Source of the DNA: Synanceia verrucosa
Taxonomy: Eukaryota; Chordata; Actinopteri; Perciformes; Synanceiidae
DNA length: 64,000 nucleotides
Reading direction: 5' to 3'
Assembly (NCBI GenBank): GCA_029721515.1
Contig: CM056570.1
Location: 3,170,533-3,234,532, forward strand
A program made the position numbers and the translations under genes. The notes under the pieces were generated by a model. It had not been told where the DNA came from and made no database searches. It saw only the letters and a program-made list of their open reading frames with translations. Below are positions 1-12,939 of this stretch, piece by piece; position 1 is the stretch's first letter; every line of letters begins with the position of its first letter.

Positions 1-203
1 GCTGTAATGCAAACACCCAAAGCTCAGTTTTACACATTACTGATAAAAGAGCAGTGGCTTTCATTTTATTAGAAATAGTGTTTGTCTCATGCAGGACCTT
101 CCACACACAGTGAGTGCAGGATTAATTGTATTCCTTCTACATGCGATTAAATTTTTTTATTTATATTTGTGTTCTTGTGGTAACGTCTTCTTTCTGTCTG
201 CAG

Positions 204-523
204 GAGTTGTTTGGTGCTGTACAGGTATCGCCCTTAAGCTCTGGTTACTCGTTGGGAAGCTCCAACTGGATCATCCAGTCTCATCATGAGAAGGTTTCCT
301 ATGTGTCGGGTTCATCGCTCCTCACCACACATCCACAGGTAAGTCGCTGATTAAATCACACAGTGAAACTGATGAAACTCTGCAATGATCAACAATGTGC
401 GAACTTCACTTGAATCTAGTTGTATGTATGTATGGGAAATGCATTTAAATGAACATGGCAGAATATTAAATGGTCTCCAAACCAGTGCTTCAGCAGTTAA
501 ATTTACATGTACATGTACTGATG

Positions 524-560
<37 letters not shown>

Positions 561-3500
561 TAGTAATAAAGTTCTTCTAGCAGTGCATAAAACATACTAG
601 GTGGAATACGATGAGTTTAGGGGTCTAATCCCAAGAATATTTGGAAAATATACATTTATGCATCATTAATATTACCATAGCTATAGCCCAAATAGCTTAA
701 TGAAATTAATTTTTTCCACTTTGTTTTCTGAAAATGTAACTCTTATGTAATTTAAATCAAAAAAGCTGATTCAGAAAACTTTAAATAATATTTCATTTGT
801 TATATTTAATCACAAATTAATAAAAGGATGTGCACGTCACCCTCATTCTCACCTCCCCCTCCTCCTCGTGCTGTTCATCTGCTCATCCAGCTGCTCTCCA
901 CAGTGTTTTTATGCTCATGTGGTTCATGAGGCTCAGTGCAAAACTGCTGGCATATTGTTCATTTTAGTTAATTCACTATGAATCGCCTAGAGAGCCTAAT
1001 GAAACTGTACTCTCACCTGGTATTTAAGCAAATGTTTGAGTCAAAATGAGAAAAAAGCTCTTATCTTCACCAGTGGTGTCTTCTGCTGGAACAAATTGTT
1101 GATAATGTAAAGAATCTCTTCTTCTTGTCTCCCAGCCGATGGACCAGAGCTCCCTGAAGAACAGCGACGTTCTGATTCTGACGGGCCTCACCCAGATGCC
1201 CACCGCTAACCCAGATGGCATGCTGGGAGAATTCTGCAGCAACCTTGGTAGGCCCAAAAGTTATATTTATATTTATAGTTATATTATATATTTATAGTTA
1301 TATTGTGATCAAAGGAAAATGGATTGTCCTTGGAGTCTTTGATGATTGTGTTAATGTTGTCATGTATTGTTCATCCATGCCTGTAGCCATGACGATTCGT
1401 GCAGGAGGCAATGTGCTCGTGCCGTGCTACTCGTCAGGGGTGATATATGACCTGCTGGAGTGTCTGTACCAGTTCATCGAGAGCGCCAACCTGGGGACCA
1501 CGCCCTTCTACTTCATCTCACCCGTTGCCAACAGTTCGCTGGAGTTCTCTCAGATCTTTGCTGAGTGGTCAGTCAACTCAGTATCACAAATTACAAATTT
1601 GCCACAGAAGGCTTAACAATCTGTAAAGGATACAACACCCTCTGACCTTTACTAAAGACCCTCACACTGACTGTGTGAAAACTCCCCAACTAAGAGAAGA
1701 GATCCGTTATCCAGTATGGACAGACATGCAGTAGATGTCGTTTTTTACAGAGTAACAACAATGAAAAACATGTGACATTGTATGGAGAGAAAATGTCCAG
1801 GGGGGTGAAGAGCAGCATTTCGAAAAAGTTACGTAACAGGCATCAATTTGAGCTGTTTATCTAGTAAATGTTCATCAATATGTCAATATTTTACACCTCC
1901 ACTGGCTTCCTGTCTCCCTCTGGATCAAATACTAAATCCTTGTCTTATAACACCCGTAAGAAGCCTTCAGAGCCTCTTCTAATCTTCCATTTATTAATAT
2001 TATAATATTAATTGTAGGGATTGGTGTAAGACAATTACTGATGTTAGCTGCAGCAGCAGTGTCTACTGCCTATAACTTTTTACCAAAATGATGCACTGCA
2101 GCAAACGAACTGACTTTCTGAAATAGTAGTCAAAATAATCACAGATATGATTAAGTCATGCAGCTTAAGCATATTTACACAATCAGAACCTTATTTTCGG
2201 CACTGCTGATTAGTTTGTGGTCATCTGATAGCTGCCTGTTCTGCCTTTCCTCCACGATCAGTTTGATATATAGTCTAATTACATTTGTTTTCTTTTTTCA
2301 GGCTTTGCCACAACAAGCAAACTAAGGTGTATCTTCCAGAGCCTCCTTTCCCTCATGCAGAGGTGAGTCCTGATCCTCCAAGCCGTTCAGAATCTTACAA
2401 CAGTAGTTTAATTCAGTTACTCCTCTGGTTTAGAGCTGTAATTTCCATCCTCTATTAGTCCTGTACATGCTGCAGCATAGTAGTAGACAGTAAAGCTGAC
2501 TTTGACTTGATATGTTGTGAGTTACAGATTTGTCTCACTGATTAAAGAAACAGGTTCTTCTCCTAATTCTTTCTGTATTATACAGTATTGTTCAGGTCAC
2601 CTGTTCTGGTAAATGGAGATCTTTAACAGTTTTGACATTCATTCTTTAGCCTGTATTTTATAATGGTCTTATAACTTGCTGCCGACAGGACAAATGGTTT
2701 TGACTTTTATAACCAGGAATCACTTGAAATGTTGATTTAGTCCTCATGCAGAATGTTTCTACTCGCAGCACAAATGACGATGGTTAAACTCAAAGTGTTA
2801 GAGAATAAGCTTTCTTCAGCTTTTCTTCAGACTGTGGTGTTTTTATTGATGATGAGGGAACACTTTCTCTTATTATAACTCCTCTTTGTTGTTTCAGTTG
2901 ATCCAAACCAACAAACTCAAGCACTACCCCAGTATTCACGGGGACTTCAGCAGTGAGTTTCGTCAGCCGTGTGTGGTGTTCACCGGTCACCCCTCTCTGC
3001 GCTTCGGGGACGTCGTTCATTTCATGGAGCTGTGGGGCAAATCCAGCCTGAACACCATCATCTTCACTGGTAACTACAGCTCTGTTAGGAGCGCTCACAG
3101 GCAGGGTTACTGTAGGAGCTATTAACTGGTAAGAACTGAAGCTGAGATGAAAATAATAAAAAATATATATATTTTCAGAAAACTGAAACCATATAAAAAC
3201 ATTGCCCTTTAAGAAAAATTAAAATATATTTCCTGATTTTAAAAACTGATAAAAGAAATCGCATTTGTTTTAGTCTTTTTAGTTATAATTTATCACATTA
3301 AACTCTATAATAGCATGAAGATGAAACATTTTGGCTGTACAGTTCTTCATTTTTTTTTGTTTTGTTTGCTGATGCCTGGAAGCACTTCACTCCATCCTTT
3401 CATATAAATTCATAATCTTTTTTGTCTCATCAGGTTGTTTTTAACATGTTCGTCACTCTGTACACATGACATCTCTGTTGCTCTTCCTGAAGCTTTTACC

Positions 3501-6500
3501 ATTTTTTTCCCTGTTAATTTTTTTGGAGGGAGTTTTTCTTTACTTTTATCCTGTTCAGACTATAAAGCCCCCGAGGCAAATTTCAAATCAAAAATCAAAA
3601 TCAAAAGCCTTTATTGTCATTATATGATGGTGCATACAACCAAATTAGGAGTGCTACTCCTAAAAAAAAAGATATAAAATAGAAAAGACATAAAGTTATA
3701 AGAAAATAAAGTTATTCCACAGTGCAATAAACAGAGTTCCCGTGGTTCCTTAAAAAGTCTTAAAATATCTTAAATTAAAATCCGGGTAGTTAAGGTCTTA
3801 AATTGTCTTAAATTTACTGTAAATTTGCTCTAGATATTAAATTTTCAGATGGTACTTTTAATGCCAATAGGAAAACACACTATTCAGAGATTTAGTGCAG
3901 TTTTGTTCACAAAGTTCACTTCTTTGTTCTTGAAAGTTATGAAAGTAAAGTTGCAGAAAAAGCTAAATGTTATGCCTTCAATTTATATCGTCATTGTGAC
4001 TGTTAAAGGGCTGAAAAAAAATAATAAATAATTATTATCAGAGATTAATTGGTTATCAAATTTTTTTTCCCCTCAAAAAGTCCATATTGGTCGGGCCCTA
4101 CAATAAATTGACGATTTTCTACCAAAGAAATTGTTTTGACATTTTTGGGCCTGAAATTATATTTGCTGATGTCTTAGAAGTATTAAATTTAACCCTGTTA
4201 TAAATAAAATTGATTTAACCTGTATGTATATGTAGCTACTGAACTAATGCCAAACCTTTCTGATCTAAAACTAGTGAACACACTGAAATCTTAACTGAAA
4301 TTAAATGAAAAAAATAGTGACTTTTCAGTCCTGTGACTTTTCTTTTCTACCACCAGAGCCGGACTTCTCTTACTTGGATGCGTTAGCGCCCTACCAGCCG
4401 CTGGCTATGAAGTGTGTTTACTGTCCCATTGACACTCGACTCAACTTTCACCAAGTGTCAAAGCTGCTCAAGGAAGTTCAGGTACGCTCAACATTCGGTC
4501 ATCTTGTCACCAGAGAAAATTGCATGTTTTCTTCTTTACTTTTTTTTTTTTTTTTGAAAGGTTGTGTTGTGAGTTGTTCAGCTCAGAAATAGCTGCCTCA
4601 TGTTTTTTTTTGTTTGTTTGTTTGTTTGCACACAGCGCTGGCAAGAGCAGAGATAATCACTGAGTCAGTAGAAATCCTGTGGGTGAAACAGGAGAAAGGA
4701 AACTATTTTCTAAGCTAACAAGATAACAAAACAATATTAGATCAGCGTTCAGGGCAGAGCAGCAGGGAATGCTCAACAGACCTGACTCTGTTATTTTCTA
4801 TGAGGTCATTTTATCCAAACATTTAATCCACCAAAAGTCCTCTCAGTTTAATAAGTGGTTGCTTGTGATTAGACCCAGTTCACTTACTCAGATAGTTATT
4901 AATCCTCACTTTTACTTTGATTAATTAACTGGGGCAGTTGAATACTTTCACAGAGCAGTAGTGATCAAATTATGCTGTGGAAATGAACTCTTAACCCTCA
5001 GGCATCAGTTTCATTTACTACCCTCTTGTGCCTTTAAGGACAAAATTGTCCACTTCCAAAAACTGCTGTAAAAACTGAACTGATTAATATTTTTTTCTTT
5101 TTTTTTTTTTTTTTTTTAAACAACTTCAGCACTGCTCAGAACTACAGCACCAAACATTCAGTAATTTTTAGGATTTTAACCCTTTAAATGCCAGTTTGAA
5201 TACATGTCACTGTCTTTTTTTTTTTTTTCTTTTTTTCCATTAAACTAATTTTGGGTGGCTGTTTTTTTTTTCAAATCAGTCTTGGATACATCAAAGATTA
5301 TCCAAAATATTGGATTTACTCCCCTCATGTGCCCTTTATACAGAGTTGTACTGCACTTCGTGACCATGAGCATGTGCTGCAAGTGTGAATGAAATTCATG
5401 TTGTTAATTTTAATTTTAAAATAGTTTTGGCCTCAGAAGAACTAAATGATTGATCTAGTATGATGTTAATGACCCAGCATATACTATATGCTGTTTTTGT
5501 TCTCTCAAATCTCTTATAAAGACATAATAAGGGATTTCTCTTCACAATCTGACATGATATGGTTTATAGACACGTTGTTTTGTTTTGTATCTGTGCACAC
5601 TGACTTAGTTAAAACCACGTCTTGTCTTTGTTCTGTTTTCCCTCCGATGCAACAAATATTAGAAGTTAAGCAGCTTTAATTAACCCTCCTTTAACTCTTT
5701 GAGTGCTCCCACAGTCTGTGAGTAATGTTAGGGCTTCTGGGAGATAAAGTCAAAGCATAAGGAGACGTTATATGCCACAGAGATCAAAACAGGAAGTGGA
5801 GACGATCGAGATTAAAGAGAAAAACAAACAGAATCTCGAGAAAAAGTGGTGATTTTGGTGAGAGTGTCCTCTACTCTACCTCTGATAAAACAAGAATGGA
5901 ACAAGGTAAAAACAAACATTTTTTTCATGATGAAATAGTCTCTTCTTTCATTTGAGCTATTCAGTGTTTTCAGAGACATAGTACAAAATATTCTGTGGGT
6001 CTAGAAATATGACTCAAAATGGGCAAAAAACACTGGAACATTGTACTTTCTGTTTTATAAAACAGCTGACATTCAGTGAGTTAAAAGCATGCTCGGTCTA
6101 AAACAAGGCGCAGCACTTACTGTGTTTAAAAGCGCCAGCTGAATTACTTGTTTCCCGTCACTGTGTCCTGTCTCGGCCTCCTGCAGCCCCTCCATGTGGT
6201 GTGTCCAGAGCAGTACACCCAGCCTCCGCTGACCCAGTCCCACCGCTCTGATCTGATGCTGGAGCTTCAACCTCCTCCGATGCCTTACAGGCGCTGCTCT
6301 GTGCTCAACCTGCCCTTCAGACGCCGCTATGAACGCGTCTACATCCTACCTGAGGTGAGACGCATGTTAATATATTCTCCTTCAACATGTCTGGTGAAAG
6401 AAACCAGCTGATAATGAATAAAAGATCATGTCAGGAGCTTTTGGAAACAGATGGTGAGTGTATTTTAAAATTTTAAATTCCCTCCTGGGTTGATAGGAGA

Positions 6501-7913
6501 TGACATGTTGTATACAAACCTGTCTGAAAATCAAAAACCTTTAATTCAAACCCTGAAAGTGTGATTCTTCCACCCCTAGTTGGCCAACTCCTTGGTGCCC
6601 TCTGAGATTAAACCTGGTGTTTCCCTGGCAACTGTGTCTGCAGTTCTGCACTCCAAGGACAACAAACACACGCTACAGGTGAGTCGCAAACAGCTGCATG
6701 AATGTGTAAATGTGGAAGTCGTTGCTTAACTCAAATGTCCTCTCCTGTGTTGCCAGTCGGTGCCCAAACCCCCTCCAGCTCCCCCGACTAAGAAGAGGAA
6801 GCGGGTGCTGGAGGAGCCTCCAGTAGTTCTGGCCCCCAAACCCCTGCTGAGTGGAGCTGTGCCCCTGGAAGCTTTCCTGGCCACGTTGCAAAAGGTGTGA
6901 AATCTGCAGAGATCTGTTTCAAACCACAACATTGTTTTTATAGCAGCCAGTAAATTAAATTTGCTGTGACATTATTTTATTATATCACTTCTCGTACACA
7001 TCAGTGCAGTTCAAAGTGCTTCACAGATGACTGACAAACTGAAAACAAAAAAGAAAGACAAAAACAATTTAACAATATGATAAAATGGTTATCGGAGACC
7101 AGCACACATGAGGCAATAAAATGATGAAAATGTAATAGAATTAAATAAAAAAGCTTAACATTAATGGTCGTAAAACTGCAATGAAAAACCTAAAATAAAA
7201 TATAAATACAATGAAATTATTCAAATTACACACAATAAAATAAATTTTATTTAAGAAATAGTATAGAATTATTATAAATTAATTACAATTGGTGATTGAT
7301 AAAATAATAAAAATGAATTACAATTTTACAACTTAAAGACAATAAATTAAGTGAATATAACTAACCAGCCTTATTCAAAGGTCAGACAGAAGAGGTTGGT
7401 TTTTAGTTTGTATTTAAATATTTATAGTTATTATTTACAATTATTATTATTATTGTTATTAGTTATGTTATAGCAGAGGACAAGGATTTTATTAATAAAA
7501 AACAGAAAAACTAAAGAAACTACTATTTTACACTGAATTATGAATTATGACCATGCCCCAGCAATAACTATAAATTAAAATTACCGAAACAATTCCCCCC
7601 TACTTTTAGCAGAAAACAACAAATATAATAATAAATGCACTAAATAAATACACATACACAGGTGTTTTTTGTGTAACCTTCTCGTACCCATGCTGAATAA
7701 GACATCATTTCTTAAAAAAAAAAAACCTGATTGCAGCACGGTATCACGGAGGTCAAAGTGGAGGAGACGGCGGACGGACACATCCTGCACCTGCAGGCCG
7801 AGGACACTCTGATCCAGCTGGAGGAGGACGGGACGCACATCGTCTGCGACAACAACGAGCCGCTGCGAACGACGCTGAGAGACCTGGTGCTGCGCTTCCT
7901 GCAGAAGCTCTGA
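204..7913 (+). CDS. ints9: Integrator complex subunit 9 (3' ten coding exons; partial gene)
   Basis: INTS9 is the non-catalytic metallo-beta-lactamase/beta-CASP partner of the endonuclease INTS11 in the Integrator complex, which cleaves snRNA and paused Pol II transcripts in the nucleus. Coding exons read from splice sites and frame: 204-338, 1136-1247, 1387-1567, 2302-2362, 2898-3069, 4357-4481, 6187-6354, 6580-6678, 6757-6894 and 7737-7913 (TGA 7911-7913). Phases fit at every junction and give about 455 residues; the human protein has 658, so roughly the first 200 lie upstream of the window. Diagnostic stretches are SGYSLGSSNWIIQSH, ISPVANSSLEFSQIFAEW, YPSIHGDFSSEFRQP and VVFTGHPSLRFGDVVHF (beta-CASP). 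A KKRKRV basic linker is in exon 6757-6894, and the last exon encodes the C-terminal domain that pairs with INTS11, ending in LRDLVLRFLQKL. Introns contain MITEs and A/T-rich repeats. No frameshift was seen; the gene looks functional. Confidence 0.95.
526..559. repeat. (AAT)n microsatellite in ints9 intron
   Basis: About eleven AAT/TAA trinucleotide units in the first visible ints9 intron. It is a simple repeat with no other signal, and a run of asparagine codons in one frame is only a by-product. Confidence 0.9.
3595..4230. repeat. Dispersed hAT-like non-autonomous repeat, copy 1, plus a short retroelement tail
   Basis: From about 3,730 to 4,230 the intron holds a block starting gttcccgtggttccttaaaa with repeated cttaaa words, then aattttcagatggt, a central caaagttcacttctttg and a terminal ggtcgggccctacaataaa. 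The same order of words recurs at 16,990-17,400 with about 80% identity by eye, so this is an interspersed family. The (c)agggttccc-type end is common in fish hAT MITEs, which is recall, not a search. The preceding 3,595-3,640 (agcctttattgtcattatat) looks like a separate retroelement tail. It lies inside an ints9 intron. Confidence 0.55.
5691..6084 (+). mobile_element. TTAA-flanked MITE (piggyBac-like), copy 1
   Basis: A 394-bp element bounded by TTAA at both ends. The left end reads ttaactctttgagtgct and the right end cattcagtgagttaa, which are inverted repeats of each other. The interior (cagaggatcaaaacagg-type block, gtggagacgatcgagatta, ctacctctgataaaacaaga, ctgtgggtctagaaatatga) is shared with copies at 20,003-20,502, 22,238-22,704 and about 27,868-28,103. 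TTAA target sites with inverted ends are the hallmark of piggyBac-superfamily MITEs. There is no transposase inside. It sits in an ints9 intron. Confidence 0.75.
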
Positions 7914-8460
7914 CCTGAGTCCTTCACGCCTCCTCATCGTTAGTCTTCTAACAGTATTTCTGCATCATTGAGAGCTGCAGGAATGAGTCCTGAACCACTT
8001 CCTGTTCCCTCTCCTCAAAGTCAACGGGATTTTACTTTGATGCCTGAAATAAGACCTAAGGTTAACGCCAGCTTTAACGCTTTGCTCTACGATATAAAAT
8101 CCATCAGTAACTATCCAACTGGTGAATTTTGAAGCTCTGACGTGGCTCCAAAACCCTCTCCACCTTTACGCCTCTTTGTTTTCATACGTCATGTGACTTC
8201 ATAAATCATAAAAACTGATGTATCTTGTTAAACAAGACCTGTATGCATCAGAAAGATTTAATAACCTCAGAGCTTATTTTCTGCAATGATCTAAAATCCT
8301 GTCGAGGTAATCAGGGAGACGCTGACCTCCTACTAAAATGCTTCATCCCTGCAGCTCTATTTGACTGTGGATCACACAAACATGATGGTGTTACAGTTAC
8401 AGTAGTTTTACTGTAAACTCCAGCTATATTTTGTAAAATAGTATTTTGTATTAAACATTT
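7914..8460 (+). other. ints9 3' untranslated region (candidate)
   Basis: Sequence after the ints9 stop contains no ORF that resembles a protein. The first plausible polyadenylation hexamer on this strand is ATTAAA at 8450-8455, preceded by T-rich sequence, so the 3' UTR may end near 8,470. The end point is inferred from the hexamer only. Confidence 0.4.
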
Positions 8461-11126
8461 TCTTAGACATCTCAGTGATCACTGCAGTTTCTTCATTCAG
8501 GACAAAATGTAGTTAAAGGCAGTTGAAGTGAAAAGAGTTCATCAGACAAGAGGAAGTTAAATGACATTTGTAATCCCTGCATAAGATAATTAACCATAAA
8601 CTGGTTTAAAGAGGGAGGAACAGGTCAGGACATTTTTCATTGGAAACCAAATCTTCTGTCCTCGCTGTATCCTGTGCGCCTCTATAAAAACTGGAGAACA
8701 TTTTGGCGTTTCTCCGTATGAAAAGGTTCTTAATAGTGAAACAGAATAAGGCTGAATCCTATTTAGCTGACTGTAGCATCCTCAGTGTCACGTCTTACTC
8801 TGACACTCAAGTAGAGCCATTGTTAATGTTATTAGTGACAGCTGTGCTTGTCAAGTCAAAATGTCTCCTGTGGGGGGAAAAAGCCTAAAGAACAGGAGGT
8901 TTTATGATCTGTAGCTTGGTAACTAGGGGTGGGGAAAAATATCAAAATGGCCATATACTGTGATACTTTTCCTTCTGATATGATACTTTTAATTTAAGCT
9001 GCATTTAAATTTCTCAGTGATCTATGTATATTATGACAATATATCGCAATAATGTATTGTATCGTGACTTAAGTATCACGATCCATATCGTATTGTGAAG
9101 TCCTTGCCAACAGTGACATCATTTAAAGCTAGCATTATACTTAATATCCAAAACTACTGAGGTACATCGCACCTGTCAGAAAATACTAACTAGTACTAAT
9201 AATATGTTGTATTGTTATTCGAGAGTACTTAGAGCTGAAGTAATAAGTCAATTTATTGGTTATTTAATAGTAAATTAATAACCACATGCTCTCTGTTCCA
9301 GTATGTTAAACAGGAAGACATGAGTGTCTTGCATGTTTTTTTTTTACCTCTAGATTTTAGTTAAAACAAGATTCATTTTATTAAACTCATTAATCAAGGA
9401 AATAATCGTTGACAATGAAAACAGGGATTCTCCGGCCTAGTTTTATTTTCTAATCATGACTGAATGCTAATTATGTGTCATATTAGCCTGTAGTGCCAAA
9501 AGCTCAGCTTTGATAAAGAGCATCAGTCTGAACTTTTGCAGGAAATTCATTGCCTTTTTTGGGGGTTTTTGCCTCATCATGCACTCGCTGAACACAGAAA
9601 AAAAAGACCCAGGTCTGTTGTTATTTCTGTCACAAAATATTTAATTGGAGCAGAGTATACATGGAGCTAAAATACATTTAATAATATGCTTTCAATGTAC
9701 AATATCTTACAGTGTACAACATGACCATTGCTTTGATAATAGAGCTGTGTGCAGCAGGAAGAACATCTAGGATTGATAAACAAGTCTGGGATCTCCAGGC
9801 TCAGTGAGACAAACTAAAGATAACAATAATAATACTCTTCTCCTTCAGTGATAAGTTTAAAACAGACTCCACAGACTCGGACAGACACTGCAGTGTATCG
9901 GTCGTCTTCAGGGGGAAAATAGAGAAGGTAACATGGTGTGTTTTGTTGCGTTTCAGCGGGTGTGTACGTTAAAACAGAGCGGCAGGAAGAACAAAAAGGG
10001 GACAATGGTGTCGCTTCCACTGGTCATTGACTGTGTGTTTTGAGGTCAGTGATGAGCAGATATTATTATTATTACATATTATTATTATAAACCCACATCA
10101 GTTTGATTAATCCCCTCTTTGTCCTTCCTGCTGTAGTTACAGGCAGTGCATCTGAAAGGCTTCCAGTAAGATGGCGTCTTTTCCTAGTGCGCTCCCAAAG
10201 ACCTTAGCTTCGTCTGAGAGCACCTCGAGGCTCGTTTGTTCTGAAAAACAGGACGTCTGCCAGCATCGTTGTGTGAACTAATTAAAGCACAGGGAGAGAA
10301 CCTGACAGTCCAACCTCCATGTGAAATGATGAACAGTGGGGTTGAAGTTATATTTTTACTGGCATTCAGAATTTGGCATGACAGAAAAGAATTCAAGTAG
10401 GAACTACTGTAGATTTCCATGGTGGAAAATAGTGAAGCTGCTTTATTTAAATATAGTAAACTTGATTACTGTGGAAAAGCTCAAAACCCTCAAATTATCT
10501 GCAGTTTCCTTCAGCTCAGTTTTTTTTCCTGGCCCCAAACTTTCCTGTTTTGGTTTGTATTTGGCTGCAAAAAGGCACAGATACACCCAGCGTACGCTCA
10601 CTGCCCTGCACCAGATGGCAGATAGACACAGTTAGTTACAAGCCGGTGAACATAGAGGAGCTTTTAGCCGCTAAAGAGCCAGATATTTTTAGCTGTCAGG
10701 GAAGGAGAGTGAATATTAGACTTAACTCACCAGGTGTCCAGAAACAGCACCCCAGGTGAATGCTTAGTTAAATTAAAAGGTGGTAACGTGTCATTGTTGT
10801 GTTTGTCTGATGACATGAAATGGCCCAAAAAGAGAGAAACGTTGGTAGAGAGTTGATTACATGCATGACTAGTACAAATTTAGAGGCGTATAAGCGGTGC
10901 AGCGGGAGCTTTGTCTCTGCCCTTTATGGTGAAACCTAACCATCCTTGACTGAAGATACAGTGCTGCCACCAAAACTGCTTACACTTGGCTGTTGCTGTG
11001 CCTGATGAGCCAGAAAGGTGAGTCCATTTCACGCAGGGCTGCCTACAGAGTCGATTTATCTGAGTGGGGGATTGAACCTGATCAATGTGTTCTCTGTGTG
11101 GTCAGTTTGAACTTTCTGCTCGTCCT
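8461..11126. other. ints9-glrx5 intergenic region with repeat remnants
   Basis: No coding region I can support. At about 8,927-9,110 lies a repeat starting aggggtggggaaaaatatc with later tatcgcaataatgtattg and tatcacgatccatatcg; its start resembles 22,157-22,237. At about 9,225-9,420 there is a taattgattaatc-type repeat remnant of the family also at 11,440-11,780, 26,525-26,770 and 30,955-31,205. Part of this interval just below 11,127 should be the glrx5 3' UTR (minus strand), but I could not fix its end. Confidence 0.5.
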
Positions 11127-12939
11127 TTACTTGGATTCTTTCTCGGCCTCCAGCAGCGCAGAGCTGATGCCCAGCTTCTTCAGCTCCTCCACCAGATCTC
11201 CGTTCTGGTGCATCTGGAGCAGGATGTCGCAGCCCCCGACAAACTCGCCGCTGAAGTACACCTGAGGGATGGTGGGCCAGTTGGAGAAGACCTTGACTCC
11301 TGTGGAGGATGGGCGGTATCAGAAATAACCATCAGTGTATCAGGCGTCAGGCTAATGTGAGTAAACTTCAGTTTGAAAGCTGTTTATCAAACCCAGGGAT
11401 GCTTTGTGGTTTCTGTGTTACAAACAGAAGAGCAGAGAGGCTGTAACTAGTGTTTAGCTACATTGATTATTATTTTCCTGATTAATCAATTCATTATTTG
11501 GTCTAGAAAAAGTTTATTGGTGTTTCCCAATGCCCAAGATATCAAGAGCAGCAATGATTGATCGATAAGTGGTGAACACTAATGATAATCAATTAATTGG
11601 ACTTAATTTAAAGAATAAAACGTTAAAATTTCTCTTATTACAGCTTCTTAAATGTGAATATTTTCTAGTTTCTGGCTCCTCTGACAGTCAAATAAAATAT
11701 CTTTTAACATTTATAATCTAACATTTTATAGACCAAACAACTAATCGATTGTGTAATGAAAATAATCATTAGTTGCAGCAGATGAGTAAAGAAACTCAGA
11801 TAATATTCGCATTTCAAAGGTTGTGAGTCAGTTAATCTGTTATCAGTAGCTGGTGATTAATTTAACTTATCGATTAATCATTAGTTAGCATGGGCAGTAA
11901 CAGTCACCATAACAGAAACTCTTCTCTCTTTTTCAGTTGTGAGAAAACTGACTTTATGAAAGCACAATATTTAATCGCTGTGGTTCAGCTTTAATAATAA
12001 GCTTCTGAAATGCTTTTTAATGATTTATAGGACTGCAAATAATCCATTTTACATTCAGCATTAAAAAAATGATCAGCTTTTACCAGAAGCTTTAAACTAT
12101 TTCTTCATCAAACATGTAACAACAAAATTAGCTATGTTATTTATCCAACCACCTTTGTGTCACAATAATGCATTTTGGGGCACTTAACTGTGTTTATAGA
12201 TAAACCAAATCAGCTGGATGGTGGTACTACATGCTGTTGCATCATTGACAGCCTCCATTGACAAAATGTCATTACAGGGGAATGCTGGTGTAACTACAGA
12301 GAGACTTCCTGGTTACTTAATGTGCTGTCATTGTTTGAGGACAGAAAAAGTCCCTGTCATTAAGTGTATAAGACAAACGTGTGTGATGGTTTAATGTTGG
12401 ACTAAAAATGAACCACACCCTGAGGACCTGCTGCACAGCACTGATAAAAACTTAACTCTTTAAAACCTAAAAAAAAAAAAAAAAGAGAGGGGGGTCGTTG
12501 ACAAAGGCCTGATAGAATAAAATAAATGAGGACAACTGAAGGACACACATCAGTTATAAGCACATTGTTGTACAATAACATCACCACTGTCACTGTAGCT
12601 AGAAGTTAGCCTGAACAGAGAGGTTATCTCAGTTTACTGACCTTCTCTCAGCTCAGAGTCCTCTAATACGTTGTACGCTGCGTAGTCGTCCACCCCGTGC
12701 ATCCGCAGGATCTGAACCACGGCGTTACTGAAGCCACACATGGGCTGAGCCGGCGTCCCCTTCATGAACACCACCACCTTGTCCTTCTTCACCATCTCAC
12801 CAAGGTCTTTTTGGAGGTCCGACGCCGCGCACATGAACCGGGCCGGGGCCGACCACACTCGTCCGTCGGTCTGTTTGGGCAGACACACTGCCGCTCCCGT
12901 CCGCAAACACCTCGCAGTGGATCTAATTAAACCGTTCAT
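11127..12939 (-). CDS. glrx5: Mitochondrial monothiol glutaredoxin 5
   Basis: GLRX5 receives the [2Fe-2S] cluster made on ISCU in the mitochondrial matrix and passes it on to target proteins and the [4Fe-4S] machinery. There are two coding exons on the minus strand: 12,939-12,642 (ATG at 12,939; donor GTCAGT) and 11,299-11,127 (acceptor CCACAG; TAA at 11,129-11,127). The split Gly codon G|GA keeps frame, giving 156 residues, matching the 157 of human. Residues 1-36 are Arg-rich with no acidic residue apart from one Asp, as in a mitochondrial presequence. The monothiol CGFS active site lies in QPMCGFSNAVVQI (around residue 67), preceded by VVFMKGTP. TIPQVYFSGEFVGGCDI supplies the cis-Pro (TIP) and the glutathione-binding GGCD. 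The intron is about 1.34 kb. The gene is divergent from prkrip1, sharing its promoter interval, and no damage was seen. Confidence 0.96.
11440..11780. repeat. taatcaatta-type dispersed repeat in glrx5 intron
   Basis: An AT-rich block from gtgtttagctacattgattatta to taatcattagttgcagca, with inner words gattaatcaattcattattt and actaatcgattgtg. The ends resemble the agagctgcaa / ttgcagc termini of a fish MITE family with further degenerate copies at 9,225-9,420, 26,525-26,770 and 30,955-31,205. Assignment to a superfamily was not possible from the sequence alone. Confidence 0.45.

Noticed and set aside
9814..10020. 68-codon minus-strand frame with several cysteines (CSSC, CGVC)
   Set aside because: The two Cys pairs suggested a small zinc ribbon, but spacing and context do not fit. 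It has no splice partners and is probably glrx5 3' UTR or intergenic sequence.
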